Below are positions 24,126-33,063 of a stretch of DNA of 50,418 bases, piece after piece. The translations under genes and the position numbers were made by a program. The number at the start of each line of letters is the position of its first letter. The stretch's first letter is position 1. Source of the stretch: Bacteroidales bacterium (GTDB lineage: Bacteria; Bacteroidota; Bacteroidia; Bacteroidales; Muribaculaceae); the NCBI GenBank assembly GCA_003150235.1, contig QAMW01000042.1:1-50418 (forward strand), in the 5' to 3' direction. The notes under the pieces are model-generated. The model had not been told where the DNA came from. It saw only the letters and a program-made list of their open reading frames with translations, and did not search any database.

Positions 24126-25133
24126 ATGAAGAATTTACCCCGATACATAGACCTCGCATTCTGTCTGGTGGTACTTCCTGTGATGATGGCACTCTCCCCG
24201 ATTGAACGGTGGTACCATAATTTCACCGCCTATACTATCCTGTCGGGAATATGGCTATATGCGGTATATTTCACCAACCGGGCATTTACTATCCCGCTAC
24301 TTTTCGGAAAGCGCAAGAAAAAAATATACGGGATAATACTCATTATATTATCCATAGCTTTGACATTCATCCTCTCCTGCGTCGAGTTATATATCCCCAA
24401 ACCGAGCATCTATGATGCCGGTATCACTCTTCATCTTCCGCAAGTACTCCAGTACCAACAAGCGTTGTGGACACTGTTTATGATTGTGGAAGCCTTCAGT
24501 TTTGCAGTCGGTTTGCTAACGCAGACTAATATCCAGCGAGCACGCCGACTCAACGCGGAAGCTCAACGCGACAAAGCGGAAATCGAGCTTTACAAAACCC
24601 AGATAAAGCCTCATTTCATGTTTAACACGCTTAACTCACTTTACGGTCTTTTTCTTACCGGCAATCCCAATGCCCTTCCCTCCCTTGAACGGTTTATTTC
24701 CATGATGCAATACATCCATACAACTTCCAATAAAAACCTTGTCCCTATAACCGAGGAGGCTGAATATATCGAAAAATATGTAGAAGTGCAATCTCTCCGA
24801 TTAAACGAGATGACTACAGTCAGAATCGACATCGACGTCAAGACTGAAACCCTGATGATACCGCCGATGCTTTTGGTCACTTTTGTTGAAAACTGCTTCA
24901 AGCATGGAGTCTCGTCAATTGAAAAGAGCGAAATTGCAATAGACATCTATGAAGCAGACGGCTATATGACATTCACGACATCCAATAGGATTTATCCGGT
25001 CAAAAGAATCGGTGAGCACATGGGTATCGAAAACTGCCGGAAACGCCTCGAACTCTTCTTCCCCGGGAAATACGACCTGTCCATCAAAAATGATGGAATT
25101 ACATTTAATGTTAATCTGAAAATAAAACTTTAA
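24126..25133 (+). CDS. LytS/YehU-type sensor histidine kinase, system 1
   Basis: A 335-residue membrane kinase with four hydrophobic segments (about 8-24, 33-50, 66-88, 112-132), a short coiled segment, then the His_kinase domain with the phosphoacceptor in QIKPHFMFNTLNS (His163) and an ATP lid region (FVENCFKHGVSS near 253-265; MGIENCRKRLEL). There is no extracellular sensor domain beyond the membrane bundle. It phosphorylates the LytTR regulator encoded 2 bases downstream. The signal is unknown; adjacency to xusABC and the PepSY-like gene hints at an envelope or metal signal. Confidence 0.92.
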   Translation: MKNLPRYIDLAFCLVVLPVMMALSPIERWYHNFTAYTILSGIWLYAVYFTNRAFTIPLLFGKRKKKIYGIILIILSIALTFILSCVELYIPKPSIYDAGITLHLPQVLQYQQALWTLFMIVEAFSFAVGLLTQTNIQRARRLNAEAQRDKAEIELYKTQIKPHFMFNTLNSLYGLFLTGNPNALPSLERFISMMQYIHTTSNKNLVPITEEAEYIEKYVEVQSLRLNEMTTVRIDIDVKTETLMIPPMLLVTFVENCFKHGVSSIEKSEIAIDIYEADGYMTFTTSNRIYPVKRIGEHMGIENCRKRLELFFPGKYDLSIKNDGITFNVNLKIKL

Positions 25134-25135
25134 TC

Positions 25136-25855
25136 ATGATAAAATGTATAGCCATTGATGACGAACCGATAGCATTGAGCATCATTCAGGAATACTGCAA
25201 ACGATATGGTGACATTGAGCTTCAATGTTTTACATCACCTGTCGCCGGCATGGAGTGCATAATGGCAGAAAAGCCTGATATCGTGTTTCTTGACATCGAG
25301 ATGAACTCTTACAACGGTGTCACGCTGGCAAAAGAGCTTCCTGAATCAACGTGCCTTATCTTCACTACAGCATACGCTCAATATGCCCTTGACGGTTTCA
25401 ATGTCAACGCGACAGATTTTCTCCACAAGCCATTTTTCTATCAGCGTTTTGAACAGGCAGTGAAGAAAGCCATGCTGTTTATCAATGCAAAAAACGAGAA
25501 TACAAACAGTCGCCGGACAATTACCCTGAAAGCCGACCATAAGACTATTATAATCGGCATCGATGACATCGACTACATCGAGGCGATGGACAATTATGTG
25601 AAGATATTTCGTCATGAACAACCGACCGTCATATCTCAAGTAACAATGAAAGAAATGGAAACATTAATCCCCTCCGGAAAATTCATAAGGGTACACAGGT
25701 CATTTATCGTATCACTGGACTCGATTGAAAAATTTTCAAACCGCAGGATATTTCTTAAAAATTATACCCATCCTATTCCGGTCGGCAGAACGTATATCGA
25801 CTCATTCAATAATTTATACAATATTTTTAAACGACATAAATCAAACAACAAATGA
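25136..25855 (+). CDS. LytTR response regulator, system 1
   Basis: A 239-residue regulator with an N-terminal receiver (DD near 8-9, phosphoacceptor D53 in IVFLDIEMNS, Lys in LHKPFFYQRF) and a C-terminal LytTR DNA-binding domain (about 130-235) with IDYIEAMDNYVKIF and FIRVHRSFIVSLDSIE. It pairs with the kinase just upstream. LytTR proteins bind direct repeats spaced by two helical turns, like that at 24033-24070 before this operon, so autoregulation is likely. Its stop overlaps the next start as ATGA. Confidence 0.93.
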   Translation: MIKCIAIDDEPIALSIIQEYCKRYGDIELQCFTSPVAGMECIMAEKPDIVFLDIEMNSYNGVTLAKELPESTCLIFTTAYAQYALDGFNVNATDFLHKPFFYQRFEQAVKKAMLFINAKNENTNSRRTITLKADHKTIIIGIDDIDYIEAMDNYVKIFRHEQPTVISQVTMKEMETLIPSGKFIRVHRSFIVSLDSIEKFSNRRIFLKNYTHPIPVGRTYIDSFNNLYNIFKRHKSNNK

Positions 25856-26316
25856 AAAAAACAGTAATTTTAGCACTCATGGCAGTTATTGCCTTATTTT
25901 CAGCTCATGTTTATGCAGGAACTCCGATAAACAAGTCGGAACTTCCTAAAGCGGCACTCACATTTATCAACAAGCATTTCTCCGGCGACAACCTTAAGAA
26001 AGCGGAGAAAGACCAAGGACGCCGTGGCATGGAATATGAGGTAGATCTCGTCAGTGGAGCGGAAATCGACTTTCGCGAGAATGGTGACTGGAAGGAGGTC
26101 AAAGCCGCCAAAGGAAAGGCGGTCCCCGAAGCCATCATTCCCCCGGCAATCATAAAATATGTTTCCACCAACCATGCCGGACAAAACATCGTTGAAATTT
26201 CGCGTAAACGTGGTGGCTTTGAAATCGAGCTTTCAAACGGAACTGAAATAAAACTCACCGAAGATGCAAAGCCTCTCAAAAATCAAAACCGATCCACCGG
26301 CAATCCGCGCCGTTAA
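25852..26316 (+). CDS. Secreted PepSY-like (DUF2874) protein
   Basis: A 154-residue protein with signal peptide (1-22, ending VYAG) and two PepSY-like repeats: KAALTFINKHFSGDNLKKAE...YEVDLVSGAEIDF and IIKYVSTNHAGQNIVEISRK...FEIELSNGTEIKL. It is periplasmic. Such DUF2874 proteins are often encoded with LytS/LytTR systems in Bacteroidetes, but their job is unknown; inhibition or sensing of a ligand is a guess. It overlaps the regulator gene by ATGA, so it is produced with system 1. Confidence 0.87.
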   Translation: MKKTVILALMAVIALFSAHVYAGTPINKSELPKAALTFINKHFSGDNLKKAEKDQGRRGMEYEVDLVSGAEIDFRENGDWKEVKAAKGKAVPEAIIPPAIIKYVSTNHAGQNIVEISRKRGGFEIELSNGTEIKLTEDAKPLKNQNRSTGNPRR

Positions 26317-26415
26317 AATTACGGACAATGACAATTAAATTTAGATTGGTTTCCGATGACCGGTCAGCAGGAATATTGCCATGTTGACCGGTCATCCACT
26401 TTAGCCCGATCATGT

Positions 26416-26446
26416 TTCATTGAACAAAAATGGCATTTAGTTGAAT
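26416..26446 (+). promoter_or_regulatory. LytTR-type direct repeat, system 2 (own promoter)
   Basis: TTCATTGAAC (26416-26425) and TTAGTTGAAT (26437-26446) share the core TTGAA at an exact 21-base period. The pair lies 55 bases (core to -7 start) upstream of TATATTTG. A near-identical site with the same spacing precedes the efflux operon at 28327. Confidence 0.65.
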
Positions 26447-26474
26447 TTATCCGTCGAATATGTTTGTTTTCAGC

Positions 26475-26482
26475 TATATTTG
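26475..26482 (+). promoter_or_regulatory. Promoter -7 motif, kinase 2 operon
   Basis: TATATTTG, a full TAnnTTTG match, 30 bases before the ATG at 26513. Its position argues against the longer reading that would start at 26441. Confidence 0.55.
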
Positions 26483-26512
26483 CAAAACATAATAAAGACG
26501 CGTCAAACCAAT

Positions 26513-27601
26513 ATGTCAACAAACCGCAGCCGGACCACTGAAACCATTGTCTACTTTGTGCTATGGCTTATCGCCATAGGTCTTTACCTGCTCGACGCAA
26601 TGCGAAACCGGGCTCAGATGTCGTTACCTTTGGTTGACATGAAAGTCATCGGGGCAATGACTCACACTTTTGTCCCATTCCTTATATTGTTTCTTGTCAA
26701 TAACAACATATTGATTCCACGCCTTTTATTGAGAAACAAGATACTTCCATATTTCCTCTCGACGGCAAGTACAGTCATTCTCCTGTGGATATATCAATAT
26801 CTTGACTTCATCCATGTCATCGAAATGCTCCCGGAAGATATCCGACCCAAGCCGCATCCTCACATGCGACCATTGTTGCCATTGCCCCTGTTTTTAGATT
26901 TCACTTATGCGCTTCTTGTCGTGGGCTGCAATCTCGCTATCGCGCTGATGTTCCAACGGTTTGACGATAAGTTGGAAAAAGAGAGCCTGATGAAGGCAAA
27001 CGCTGAAAATCAGCTTGCCTATCTTAAGGCACAGATTAATCCACACTTCTACATGAATATGCTCAACAATATTCATGGCATGATTGAAATAAATCCGGAG
27101 AAGGCGCAGTCGATGGTCATTGACATGTCACATCTCATGCGCTATATGCTCTATGAAAGTTCAAAACCTGTAATTACGTTGTCAGAAGAAATTGCCTTTC
27201 TGCATAATTATCTGAACTTGATGAGACTTCGTTTCCCGGAAAAACTCGTAAGCGTCACTTTTCATTTCCCTGACCGGCATTTAGCGGCAGGCATCTCATT
27301 ACCCCCGTTATTGTTTCTTGTGTTTATAGAAAATGCCTTCAAGCACGGGGTAAGCTATCAGGAAGCCTCGTTTATAGCCGTAAACATGGAGGTAAGGGAA
27401 ACAGCAATACATTTCAGCTGCATGAACAGCAACCATGCCAAAACGAGTGAAAATCTCGAACATATCGGCATAGGATTACAGAATATCCGTCGTCGCCTCT
27501 CTCTCATATATGGCGACAAGGCATCCCTTGAACTGACCGAGACCGATAACGCATATACAGTAAACCTCACAATTCCTATACAATGCCCCTCAGAACACTG
27601 A
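26513..27601 (+). CDS. LytS/YehU-type sensor histidine kinase, system 2
   Basis: A 362-residue membrane kinase beginning MSTNRSRTTE. Hydrophobic segments at about 12-29, 52-70, 79-98 and 128-147, then a coiled linker and the His_kinase domain with QINPHFYMNMLNN (His178) and FIENAFKHGVSY as the N box. I start at 26513, since the -7 motif at 26475 lies inside the longer alternative. Its last 19 bases overlap the regulator gene. With the efflux operon directly downstream and sharing a regulator site, it probably senses an envelope stress or antimicrobial; the signal itself is inference. Confidence 0.9.
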   Translation: MSTNRSRTTETIVYFVLWLIAIGLYLLDAMRNRAQMSLPLVDMKVIGAMTHTFVPFLILFLVNNNILIPRLLLRNKILPYFLSTASTVILLWIYQYLDFIHVIEMLPEDIRPKPHPHMRPLLPLPLFLDFTYALLVVGCNLAIALMFQRFDDKLEKESLMKANAENQLAYLKAQINPHFYMNMLNNIHGMIEINPEKAQSMVIDMSHLMRYMLYESSKPVITLSEEIAFLHNYLNLMRLRFPEKLVSVTFHFPDRHLAAGISLPPLLFLVFIENAFKHGVSYQEASFIAVNMEVRETAIHFSCMNSNHAKTSENLEHIGIGLQNIRRRLSLIYGDKASLELTETDNAYTVNLTIPIQCPSEH

Positions 27602-28314
27602 TTATCGACGATGAACCTATCGCCCTCGAAAAGTTGATGAATTATGTGGAGAAGACCCCTGCACTGAAGCTTTCCGCAGCATGTTCAAATGGAATTGAAG
27701 CGACAGGATTCCTTTCCCAAAATGAAATTGACCTCATAATCACCGATATAAACATGCCTGACTTGAACGGCATGGACTTTGTGAAAACATTGTCAAGTCA
27801 ACCGCTGGTGATATTTACAACCGCCTACCCTCAATATGCCGTGGAAAGCTACAAGGTGTCGGCAGTCGACTATCTACTGAAGCCATACGGTTTTGTCGAG
27901 TTTACAAAGGCAGTCAATAAAGCGGTCACGCTGTACACTACACGCGCAACGACCGTGGCACATGGCGATACAGAAGATTCCCTCTTTATAAAAACCGACT
28001 ACCGTTATGTACGCATATCGCTTGCTGACATACGTTTTATAAAAGGCTACGGTGAATATCTGCAAATCTATGTCACCGGTAAAACAACTCCGCTTGTAAC
28101 CCTGAGTTCGTTTGCCGCGATAAAAGAGCGTCTTTCCGATAATTTCCTTCAGGTACACCGCTCATATATAATAAACATGAACCGGGTCGAGCAGATAGAA
28201 CGCAATCGCGTGGTCATGGATGCCGAAAACTATATCCCGGTCAGCGACAGTTATAAGGGGGCATTTCAGCAATATCTCAACTCCCATGCCATAGGGAAAG
28301 GAACAAAACAGTGA
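27583..28314 (+). CDS. LytTR response regulator, system 2
   Basis: A 243-residue regulator: receiver domain with acidic pair D9/D10, phosphoacceptor D55 (LIITDINMPDLNG) and K in LLKPYGFVEF, then a LytTR domain (about 135-235; IRFIKGYGEYLQIY, FLQVHRSYIINMNRVE). It overlaps the kinase gene by 19 bases. It is the likely binder of the two TTGAA-type direct repeats at 26416 and 28327, which would make it an autoregulator and the activator of the TolC-MacAB-like operon. Confidence 0.93.
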   Translation: MPLRTLIIDDEPIALEKLMNYVEKTPALKLSAACSNGIEATGFLSQNEIDLIITDINMPDLNGMDFVKTLSSQPLVIFTTAYPQYAVESYKVSAVDYLLKPYGFVEFTKAVNKAVTLYTTRATTVAHGDTEDSLFIKTDYRYVRISLADIRFIKGYGEYLQIYVTGKTTPLVTLSSFAAIKERLSDNFLQVHRSYIINMNRVEQIERNRVVMDAENYIPVSDSYKGAFQQYLNSHAIGKGTKQ

Positions 28315-28326
28315 CAGGCGAAACTG

Positions 28327-28357
28327 TTCGTTGAACGAAAAAGGCGATTGGTTGAAG
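28327..28357 (+). promoter_or_regulatory. LytTR-type direct repeat before the efflux operon
   Basis: TTCGTTGAAC (28327-28336) and TTGGTTGAAG (28348-28357), exact 21-base period, core-to-(-7) distance 54 bases. It is almost the same as the site at 26416-26446, including the intervening AAAA-GGC stretch. It overlaps the left arm of the terminator of the upstream gene. Confidence 0.65.
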
Positions 28358-28376
28358 ATATTTCATCAATCGCCTT
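28341..28376 (+). terminator. Hairpin after the system 2 regulator
   Basis: Perfect 10-bp arms AAGGCGATTG / CAATCGCCTT, 16-base loop, followed by CTTTGG. It partly separates the two-component operon from the efflux operon and shares bases with the regulator site. Confidence 0.55.
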
Positions 28377-28384
28377 CTTTGGCT

Positions 28385-28392
28385 TAATATTG
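28385..28392 (+). promoter_or_regulatory. Promoter -7 motif of the efflux operon
   Basis: TAATATTG, one base off TAnnTTTG, with TTTC (28361-28364) 20 bases upstream as a -33 near-match. It lies 26 bases before the ATG at 28418. Confidence 0.5.
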
Positions 28393-28417
28393 CAGTGTAA
28401 TTCATAACATATCTGCA

Positions 28418-29710
28418 ATGAAAAATTACATGATAACAGTAATGCTCTTGCTTGCCGCCATATCCGGGAGTGCGCGCACATGGACCTATTCCGATTGTGT
28501 GGAATATGCCAGGGAGCACAACATCTCACTTCAGAAATCAAGGCTGACAGAAGAATCATCGGAATACTCTCTTGAAGAGGCAAAAGCCCAATGGCAGCCG
28601 ACACTTGATTTTGCAACATCTCATTCAGTCACTAATTATCCCTGGGGTGAAGGTACAAAAAACTCCTACAACAGTTCTTACGGGCTTAATGCGGGATGGA
28701 CAGTGTGGAACGGCGGTCAACGCGAAAACAATATCAAGCAAAGCAAGTTACGCACAGAAATCAACAGGCTCACCACAGGCGACATGATGCGCACACTTGA
28801 GACCGACCTTCTTCAAGTCTATATCAACATCCTCTATGCCAGAGAGTCAATAGGCATTTATGAAGAAGCGGCAAAAGTGAGCCATGCACAGAGTGAACGA
28901 GCAAGGCAACTTATGGAAGCCGGAAAAATGTCAAAGGTCGATTACGCGCAGTTAAACGCACAGTATGAACAGGACAATTACGCGCTTGTCAACGCACAGA
29001 GTACCTACGATACTCGCCGCATGGAGCTAAAGCAGCTCCTGGAACTCGGAATCGATGCGGAGATAAGCCTCGCCGATGTTGAATGGACAGCAGCGCAAGT
29101 GCTTGCCGAGCTACCTCCCATTACCGAAAGCTACCGGATGGCACTTGACACCGACCTCCGCATAAAAGCGCTCGAGATCGAGAAATCATCGTCAGACCTC
29201 GATATAGCGATAGCAAAAGCCGGATACATGCCCAAGATATCGTTAAACGCAGGTGTGGGAACCGGCTATTACGCCCCCGGCAATTCATTCGGGACATCAA
29301 TGAAGCAGGGATGGAATGAGTCGCTCGGACTGACCCTGTCAATACCGATTCTTGACAACAAAAAGACAAAGACTGCTGTGGCGAAGGCACGTGTGGCACA
29401 GCTTGACGCACAACTTGACATCAATCAGCGGCAGACCGACATAGCACAGCTTGTCGAAAACTGGTATATCGACACGCGCTCAGCCCAGTCACGTTATGCT
29501 GCAGCTGAAACCCAACTTGAATCGGCACGATTAAGCGATGAACTAACCAACGAACGGTTTAATCTCGGGTATGTCAACACAGTAGAATTGATGACTGCAC
29601 ATAATTCATATATCGAGGCACAGCATACCCTGCTTCAGGCAAAATATATGGCTATGCTCGGTCAGAAAATGGTGGAGTTTTACCGTAACGCAACCGTAAC
29701 CTTACCGTAA
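28418..29710 (+). CDS. TolC-family outer membrane efflux protein
   Basis: A 430-residue protein with signal peptide (about 1-19, ending GSA) and two homologous helical/beta halves of the outer membrane efflux (OEP) fold; the duplicated pattern is visible in DFATSHSVTNYPWGEG and LNAGVGTGYYAPGNSF strands and in the long helices (LMEAGKMSKVDYAQLNAQYE and NERFNLGYVNTVELMTAHNS). It forms the trimeric channel of a tripartite pump. It is first in the operon with a MacA-like adaptor and MacB-like ABC genes. Confidence 0.92.
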   Translation: MKNYMITVMLLLAAISGSARTWTYSDCVEYAREHNISLQKSRLTEESSEYSLEEAKAQWQPTLDFATSHSVTNYPWGEGTKNSYNSSYGLNAGWTVWNGGQRENNIKQSKLRTEINRLTTGDMMRTLETDLLQVYINILYARESIGIYEEAAKVSHAQSERARQLMEAGKMSKVDYAQLNAQYEQDNYALVNAQSTYDTRRMELKQLLELGIDAEISLADVEWTAAQVLAELPPITESYRMALDTDLRIKALEIEKSSSDLDIAIAKAGYMPKISLNAGVGTGYYAPGNSFGTSMKQGWNESLGLTLSIPILDNKKTKTAVAKARVAQLDAQLDINQRQTDIAQLVENWYIDTRSAQSRYAAAETQLESARLSDELTNERFNLGYVNTVELMTAHNSYIEAQHTLLQAKYMAMLGQKMVEFYRNATVTLP

Positions 29711-29737
29711 TTGCAATATAAAAAACATATATCATAT

Positions 29738-30910
29738 ATGACAAACAAAATCTTACATGTATTTGCCGCTTCTTCCCTGATGATACTGGCGGCTTGTAAT
29801 GAAAAGCAGCCGATAAGTCTTGACACGGTCAAGGCGGAACGCGGCGAACTCACCGAGACTGTTACGGCGACAGGCACTATCGAATCAGTGACTCAGGTAG
29901 ATGTAGGTACACAGGTGACGGGTATAATCGATAAACTATATGTCGACTATAATTCTGTCGTAACCAAAGGTCAGCTGATAGCGGAAATCGAGAAAACATT
30001 GCTCCAGAGCGACCTGACAAGCGCCGAGGCAAACGTCGAGTCGGCGCGCCTTACCTATGAGTATAATCTCACCAACTATCAGCGCGACAAAGCGCTCCAC
30101 GACAAGCAGTTGATAAGCGATTACGAATTTCAGACCTCGCAAAAGGACCTGGAAGTATCAAAGACGGCATACGACAAGGCAAAAGCCGACCGTGTACGCG
30201 CAGCAAAAAACCTGAATTATGCGGAAATTTATTCCCCCATTGACGGCATAGTGATTTCGCGCGAGGTTGAGGTAGGTCAGACAGTGGTATCCAACATGAA
30301 TGTGGCAAATCTGTACACAATCGCCGACCTTGACAATATGCAGGTGATAGGAAATGTGGATGAAGCCGACATAGGTCAGGTAAAAGTTGGTCAGGCAGTG
30401 ACCTTCTCAGTCGACGCATACTCCGACGAGCTGTTTGAAGGTCACGTGACACAGGTACGCCTGAATCCTACGACGGAGAGCAACGTGGTGACATACGAAG
30501 TGGTAGTTGCCGCTCCTAACCCGGAGCACAAGCTCATTCCCGGTCTGACAGCAAATCTCACAATTTATGTCATGCGCGAGAAAGATGTGTTGTTGCTTCC
30601 TACGAAGGCATTTACATTCCAGCCGGAAAGTAACGATGACAAGAACCTGCCGCAGCCACAAGGGAGCGCTACCGACATCAAGCTTGAAAAAAATCAGAAA
30701 TGTGTATGGGTAGTAAATGACGGACTACTTATACCGACAGCGGTAACCACCGGCGCAAGCAACGGTATGAAGACGGAAGTGACCGGCGGTATTTCCGACG
30801 GCACGGTGGTCGCAGTCGACTATACTGCGGCAATGCCTGCAGGAATCAAGCCAAATGATGAACAAAGTCCGTTCGCACCACAGCCCCCGGGTCGTAACAA
30901 AAAGAAATAA
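29738..30910 (+). CDS. MacA-like periplasmic adaptor (HlyD/RND-type)
   Basis: A 390-residue adaptor with a lipobox (MILAAC, Cys20) anchoring it to the inner membrane face. Barrel-sandwich halves flank a coiled-coil hairpin (about 85-170): VDVGTQVTGIIDKLYVDYNS before and IYSPIDGIVISREVEVGQTV after it. It ends in a proline-rich tail. It would link the ABC permease to the TolC-like channel. I start at the ATG 29738, since the extra upstream codons begin with TTG. The gap to the TolC gene is 27 bases. Confidence 0.9.
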   Translation: MTNKILHVFAASSLMILAACNEKQPISLDTVKAERGELTETVTATGTIESVTQVDVGTQVTGIIDKLYVDYNSVVTKGQLIAEIEKTLLQSDLTSAEANVESARLTYEYNLTNYQRDKALHDKQLISDYEFQTSQKDLEVSKTAYDKAKADRVRAAKNLNYAEIYSPIDGIVISREVEVGQTVVSNMNVANLYTIADLDNMQVIGNVDEADIGQVKVGQAVTFSVDAYSDELFEGHVTQVRLNPTTESNVVTYEVVVAAPNPEHKLIPGLTANLTIYVMREKDVLLLPTKAFTFQPESNDDKNLPQPQGSATDIKLEKNQKCVWVVNDGLLIPTAVTTGASNGMKTEVTGGISDGTVVAVDYTAAMPAGIKPNDEQSPFAPQPPGRNKKK

Positions 30911-30916
30911 CAGGTC

Positions 30917-31666
30917 ATGACTCACAGAAAAGAAATCATAAGGATTGAAAATCTGCGCCGCGAGTTTATCGTGGGAGGAGAAAAGGTCAGGGCATTGCGC
31001 GGAGTGTCATTCACCATTCATGAAGGGGAATTTGTCACTATAATGGGCACCTCCGGCTCCGGCAAATCAACACTGTTGAATCTGTTGGGATGCCTTGACA
31101 CTCCCACCTCCGGGGAATACCTGCTTGACGGAGTTTCGGTGCAGTCGATGTCAAAAAACCAGCGCGCGATAACGCGAAACCGTAAAATCGGGTTCGTATT
31201 TCAGAACTATAACCTACTGCCGAAGACAACGGCTATTGAAAATGTGGAACTGCCGTTGCTCTACAATCCGGCAATAAAGGCTGATGAACGCCGGCAGCTT
31301 GCCGTCGACGCTCTCAAGGCAGTCGGTCTCGGTGAACGCCTGAACCACAAAAGCAACCAGATGTCGGGCGGTCAGCAACAACGTGTGGCGATAGCACGTG
31401 CGCTCGTCAACAATCCGGTAATCATACTTGCCGACGAGGCTACCGGAAACCTTGACACACGCACATCATTCAGCATCCTCACCCTGTTTCAGGAACTTCA
31501 CGCCAAAGGGAGAACAATCATATTTGTCACCCACAATCCGGAACTTGCCGAATACTCGTCACGCAACATCGTGCTCCGCGACGGCAAGATTGTGTCTGAT
31601 ACCATCAATGAATGTCCTGCATCGGCACGTGAGGCATTTGAAAATTTACCTACAGAGAAAGATTGA
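30917..31666 (+). CDS. MacB-like ABC transporter ATP-binding protein
   Basis: A 249-residue ATPase: Walker A GTSGSGKST (44-52), Q-loop VFQNYNLLP, signature MSGGQQQR, Walker B IILADEATGNLD and H-loop VTHNPEL. It belongs to the LolD/MacB type that powers mechanotransmission, not classical pumping. The permease is a separate gene 2 bases downstream, unlike E. coli MacB, where both parts are fused. Confidence 0.94.
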   Translation: MTHRKEIIRIENLRREFIVGGEKVRALRGVSFTIHEGEFVTIMGTSGSGKSTLLNLLGCLDTPTSGEYLLDGVSVQSMSKNQRAITRNRKIGFVFQNYNLLPKTTAIENVELPLLYNPAIKADERRQLAVDALKAVGLGERLNHKSNQMSGGQQQRVAIARALVNNPVIILADEATGNLDTRTSFSILTLFQELHAKGRTIIFVTHNPELAEYSSRNIVLRDGKIVSDTINECPASAREAFENLPTEKD

Positions 31667-31668
31667 CG

Positions 31669-32886
31669 ATGAATATAGCCAACTTACTTAAAATAGCGCT
31701 CAAAGCTCTTAATAACAACAAACTGAGATGCTTTCTCACAATGCTCGGCATTATAATCGGCGTGGCTTCAGTCATCACCATGCTTGCCATAGGTCAAGGC
31801 TCCAAGAACAGCATCAAGGCACAGATTTCCGAGATGGGGTCCAACATGATAATGATTCATCCGGGCAACATGCAGCGCGGAGGTGTGCGCCAGAGCGCCG
31901 ATGACATGCAGACTCTTGAGGTGGCAGACTACGAGGCGCTAAAGGGGTTACCGGGGGTGGCGGCAGTATCCCCCTCGGTCAATTCCGGAGGGCAGCTCGT
32001 CAACGGCAACAACAACTATCCGTCGTCAATTTACGGTGTGACTCCGGAATACCTCGATATACGTAAATTCAAGGTGAAAGACGGAGCTATGTTCACTGAC
32101 CACGACATAAAGTCGGCGGCAAAAGTGTGCATCCTCGGAAAAACGGTGGTCGACAATCTCTTCCCTAATGGCGACGACCCCGTGGGGAGAGTAATCCGTT
32201 TCGGCAAGATACCTCTAACGGTAATCGGTGTATTGGAATCCAAAGGCACCAACTCAATGGGTCAGGATCAGGACGACGTAGTCATCGCACCCTATACGAC
32301 CGTAATGAAACGTATACTTGCCATAGACTATATCCAGGGAATTTTCGCAAGTGCCGCCGATGAAAATCAGACCGACGAGACCATCGAGTCAATCACCGAA
32401 GTGCTCCGCACACGTCATAAGATAAAGGATGACGCCGACAACGATTTTGAAATCCGTTCCCAGCAGGAACTGAGCGAAATGATGAACTCGACAAGTGACA
32501 TGATGACGGTATTGCTTGCATGTATAGCCGGCATATCGCTGCTTGTGGGCGGTATCGGCATCATGAATATCATGTATGTGTCGGTAACGGAGCGCACACG
32601 CGAGATAGGTCTGCGCATGTCAATCGGTGCGCGCGGCATCGACATCCTGTCACAATTCCTAATCGAAGCGGTCATAATCAGTGTGAGCGGCGGTATCATA
32701 GGCATATTGCTCGGGGTCATAGCGTCATGGATGGTAAACATGATAGCCCACTGGCCTGTATATATCCAGCTCTATTCGGTTATACTGTCATTTGCCGTAT
32801 GTACGGTGACGGGAGTATTTTTCGGGTGGTATCCGGCGAAAAAAGCGGCATCTCTCGACCCCATCGAGGCAATCCGATACGAATAA
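31669..32886 (+). CDS. MacB-like ABC transporter permease (FtsX fold)
   Basis: A 405-residue inner-membrane protein beginning MNIANLLKIALKAL: one N-terminal membrane helix (about 20-42), a large periplasmic MacB core domain (about 50-240) and three C-terminal helices forming the FtsX domain (LLVGGIGIMNIMYVSVTERT, then two more), ending in AASLDPIEAIRYE, the usual family tail. It would expel a peptide, macrolide-like or lipid substrate with the adjacent adaptor and channel. I chose the ATG at 31669 over an in-frame TTG six bases earlier. A terminator follows. Confidence 0.93.
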   Translation: MNIANLLKIALKALNNNKLRCFLTMLGIIIGVASVITMLAIGQGSKNSIKAQISEMGSNMIMIHPGNMQRGGVRQSADDMQTLEVADYEALKGLPGVAAVSPSVNSGGQLVNGNNNYPSSIYGVTPEYLDIRKFKVKDGAMFTDHDIKSAAKVCILGKTVVDNLFPNGDDPVGRVIRFGKIPLTVIGVLESKGTNSMGQDQDDVVIAPYTTVMKRILAIDYIQGIFASAADENQTDETIESITEVLRTRHKIKDDADNDFEIRSQQELSEMMNSTSDMMTVLLACIAGISLLVGGIGIMNIMYVSVTERTREIGLRMSIGARGIDILSQFLIEAVIISVSGGIIGILLGVIASWMVNMIAHWPVYIQLYSVILSFAVCTVTGVFFGWYPAKKAASLDPIEAIRYE

Positions 32887-32907
32887 CCGCGATACATTAT
32901 ATAATAA

Positions 32908-32947
32908 CGAGGGGCATTTCAGTTTTGAAAATGCTCCTCGCTTTTTT
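32908..32947 (+). terminator. Intrinsic terminator of the efflux operon
   Basis: A stem of CGAGGGGCATTT against AAATGCTCCTCG (one G-T pair) with a short loop, followed by CTTTTTT. It begins 22 bases after the permease stop. Confidence 0.85.
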
Positions 32948-32966
32948 CTGAAATGAATATTCTCGC

Positions 32967-32974
32967 TATATTTG
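32967..32974 (+). promoter_or_regulatory. Promoter -7 motif before the GNAT gene
   Basis: TATATTTG, full TAnnTTTG match, about 90 bases before the ATG at 33064, implying a long leader or a later second promoter. Confidence 0.45.
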
Positions 32975-33063
32975 CGTTCGCTGATTCCATAACAAATGAA
33001 TGCATGGCATTGCTGACCATATTAAACCATAAGAGCCATTAACCGAATAAAAAAACAAGCATA

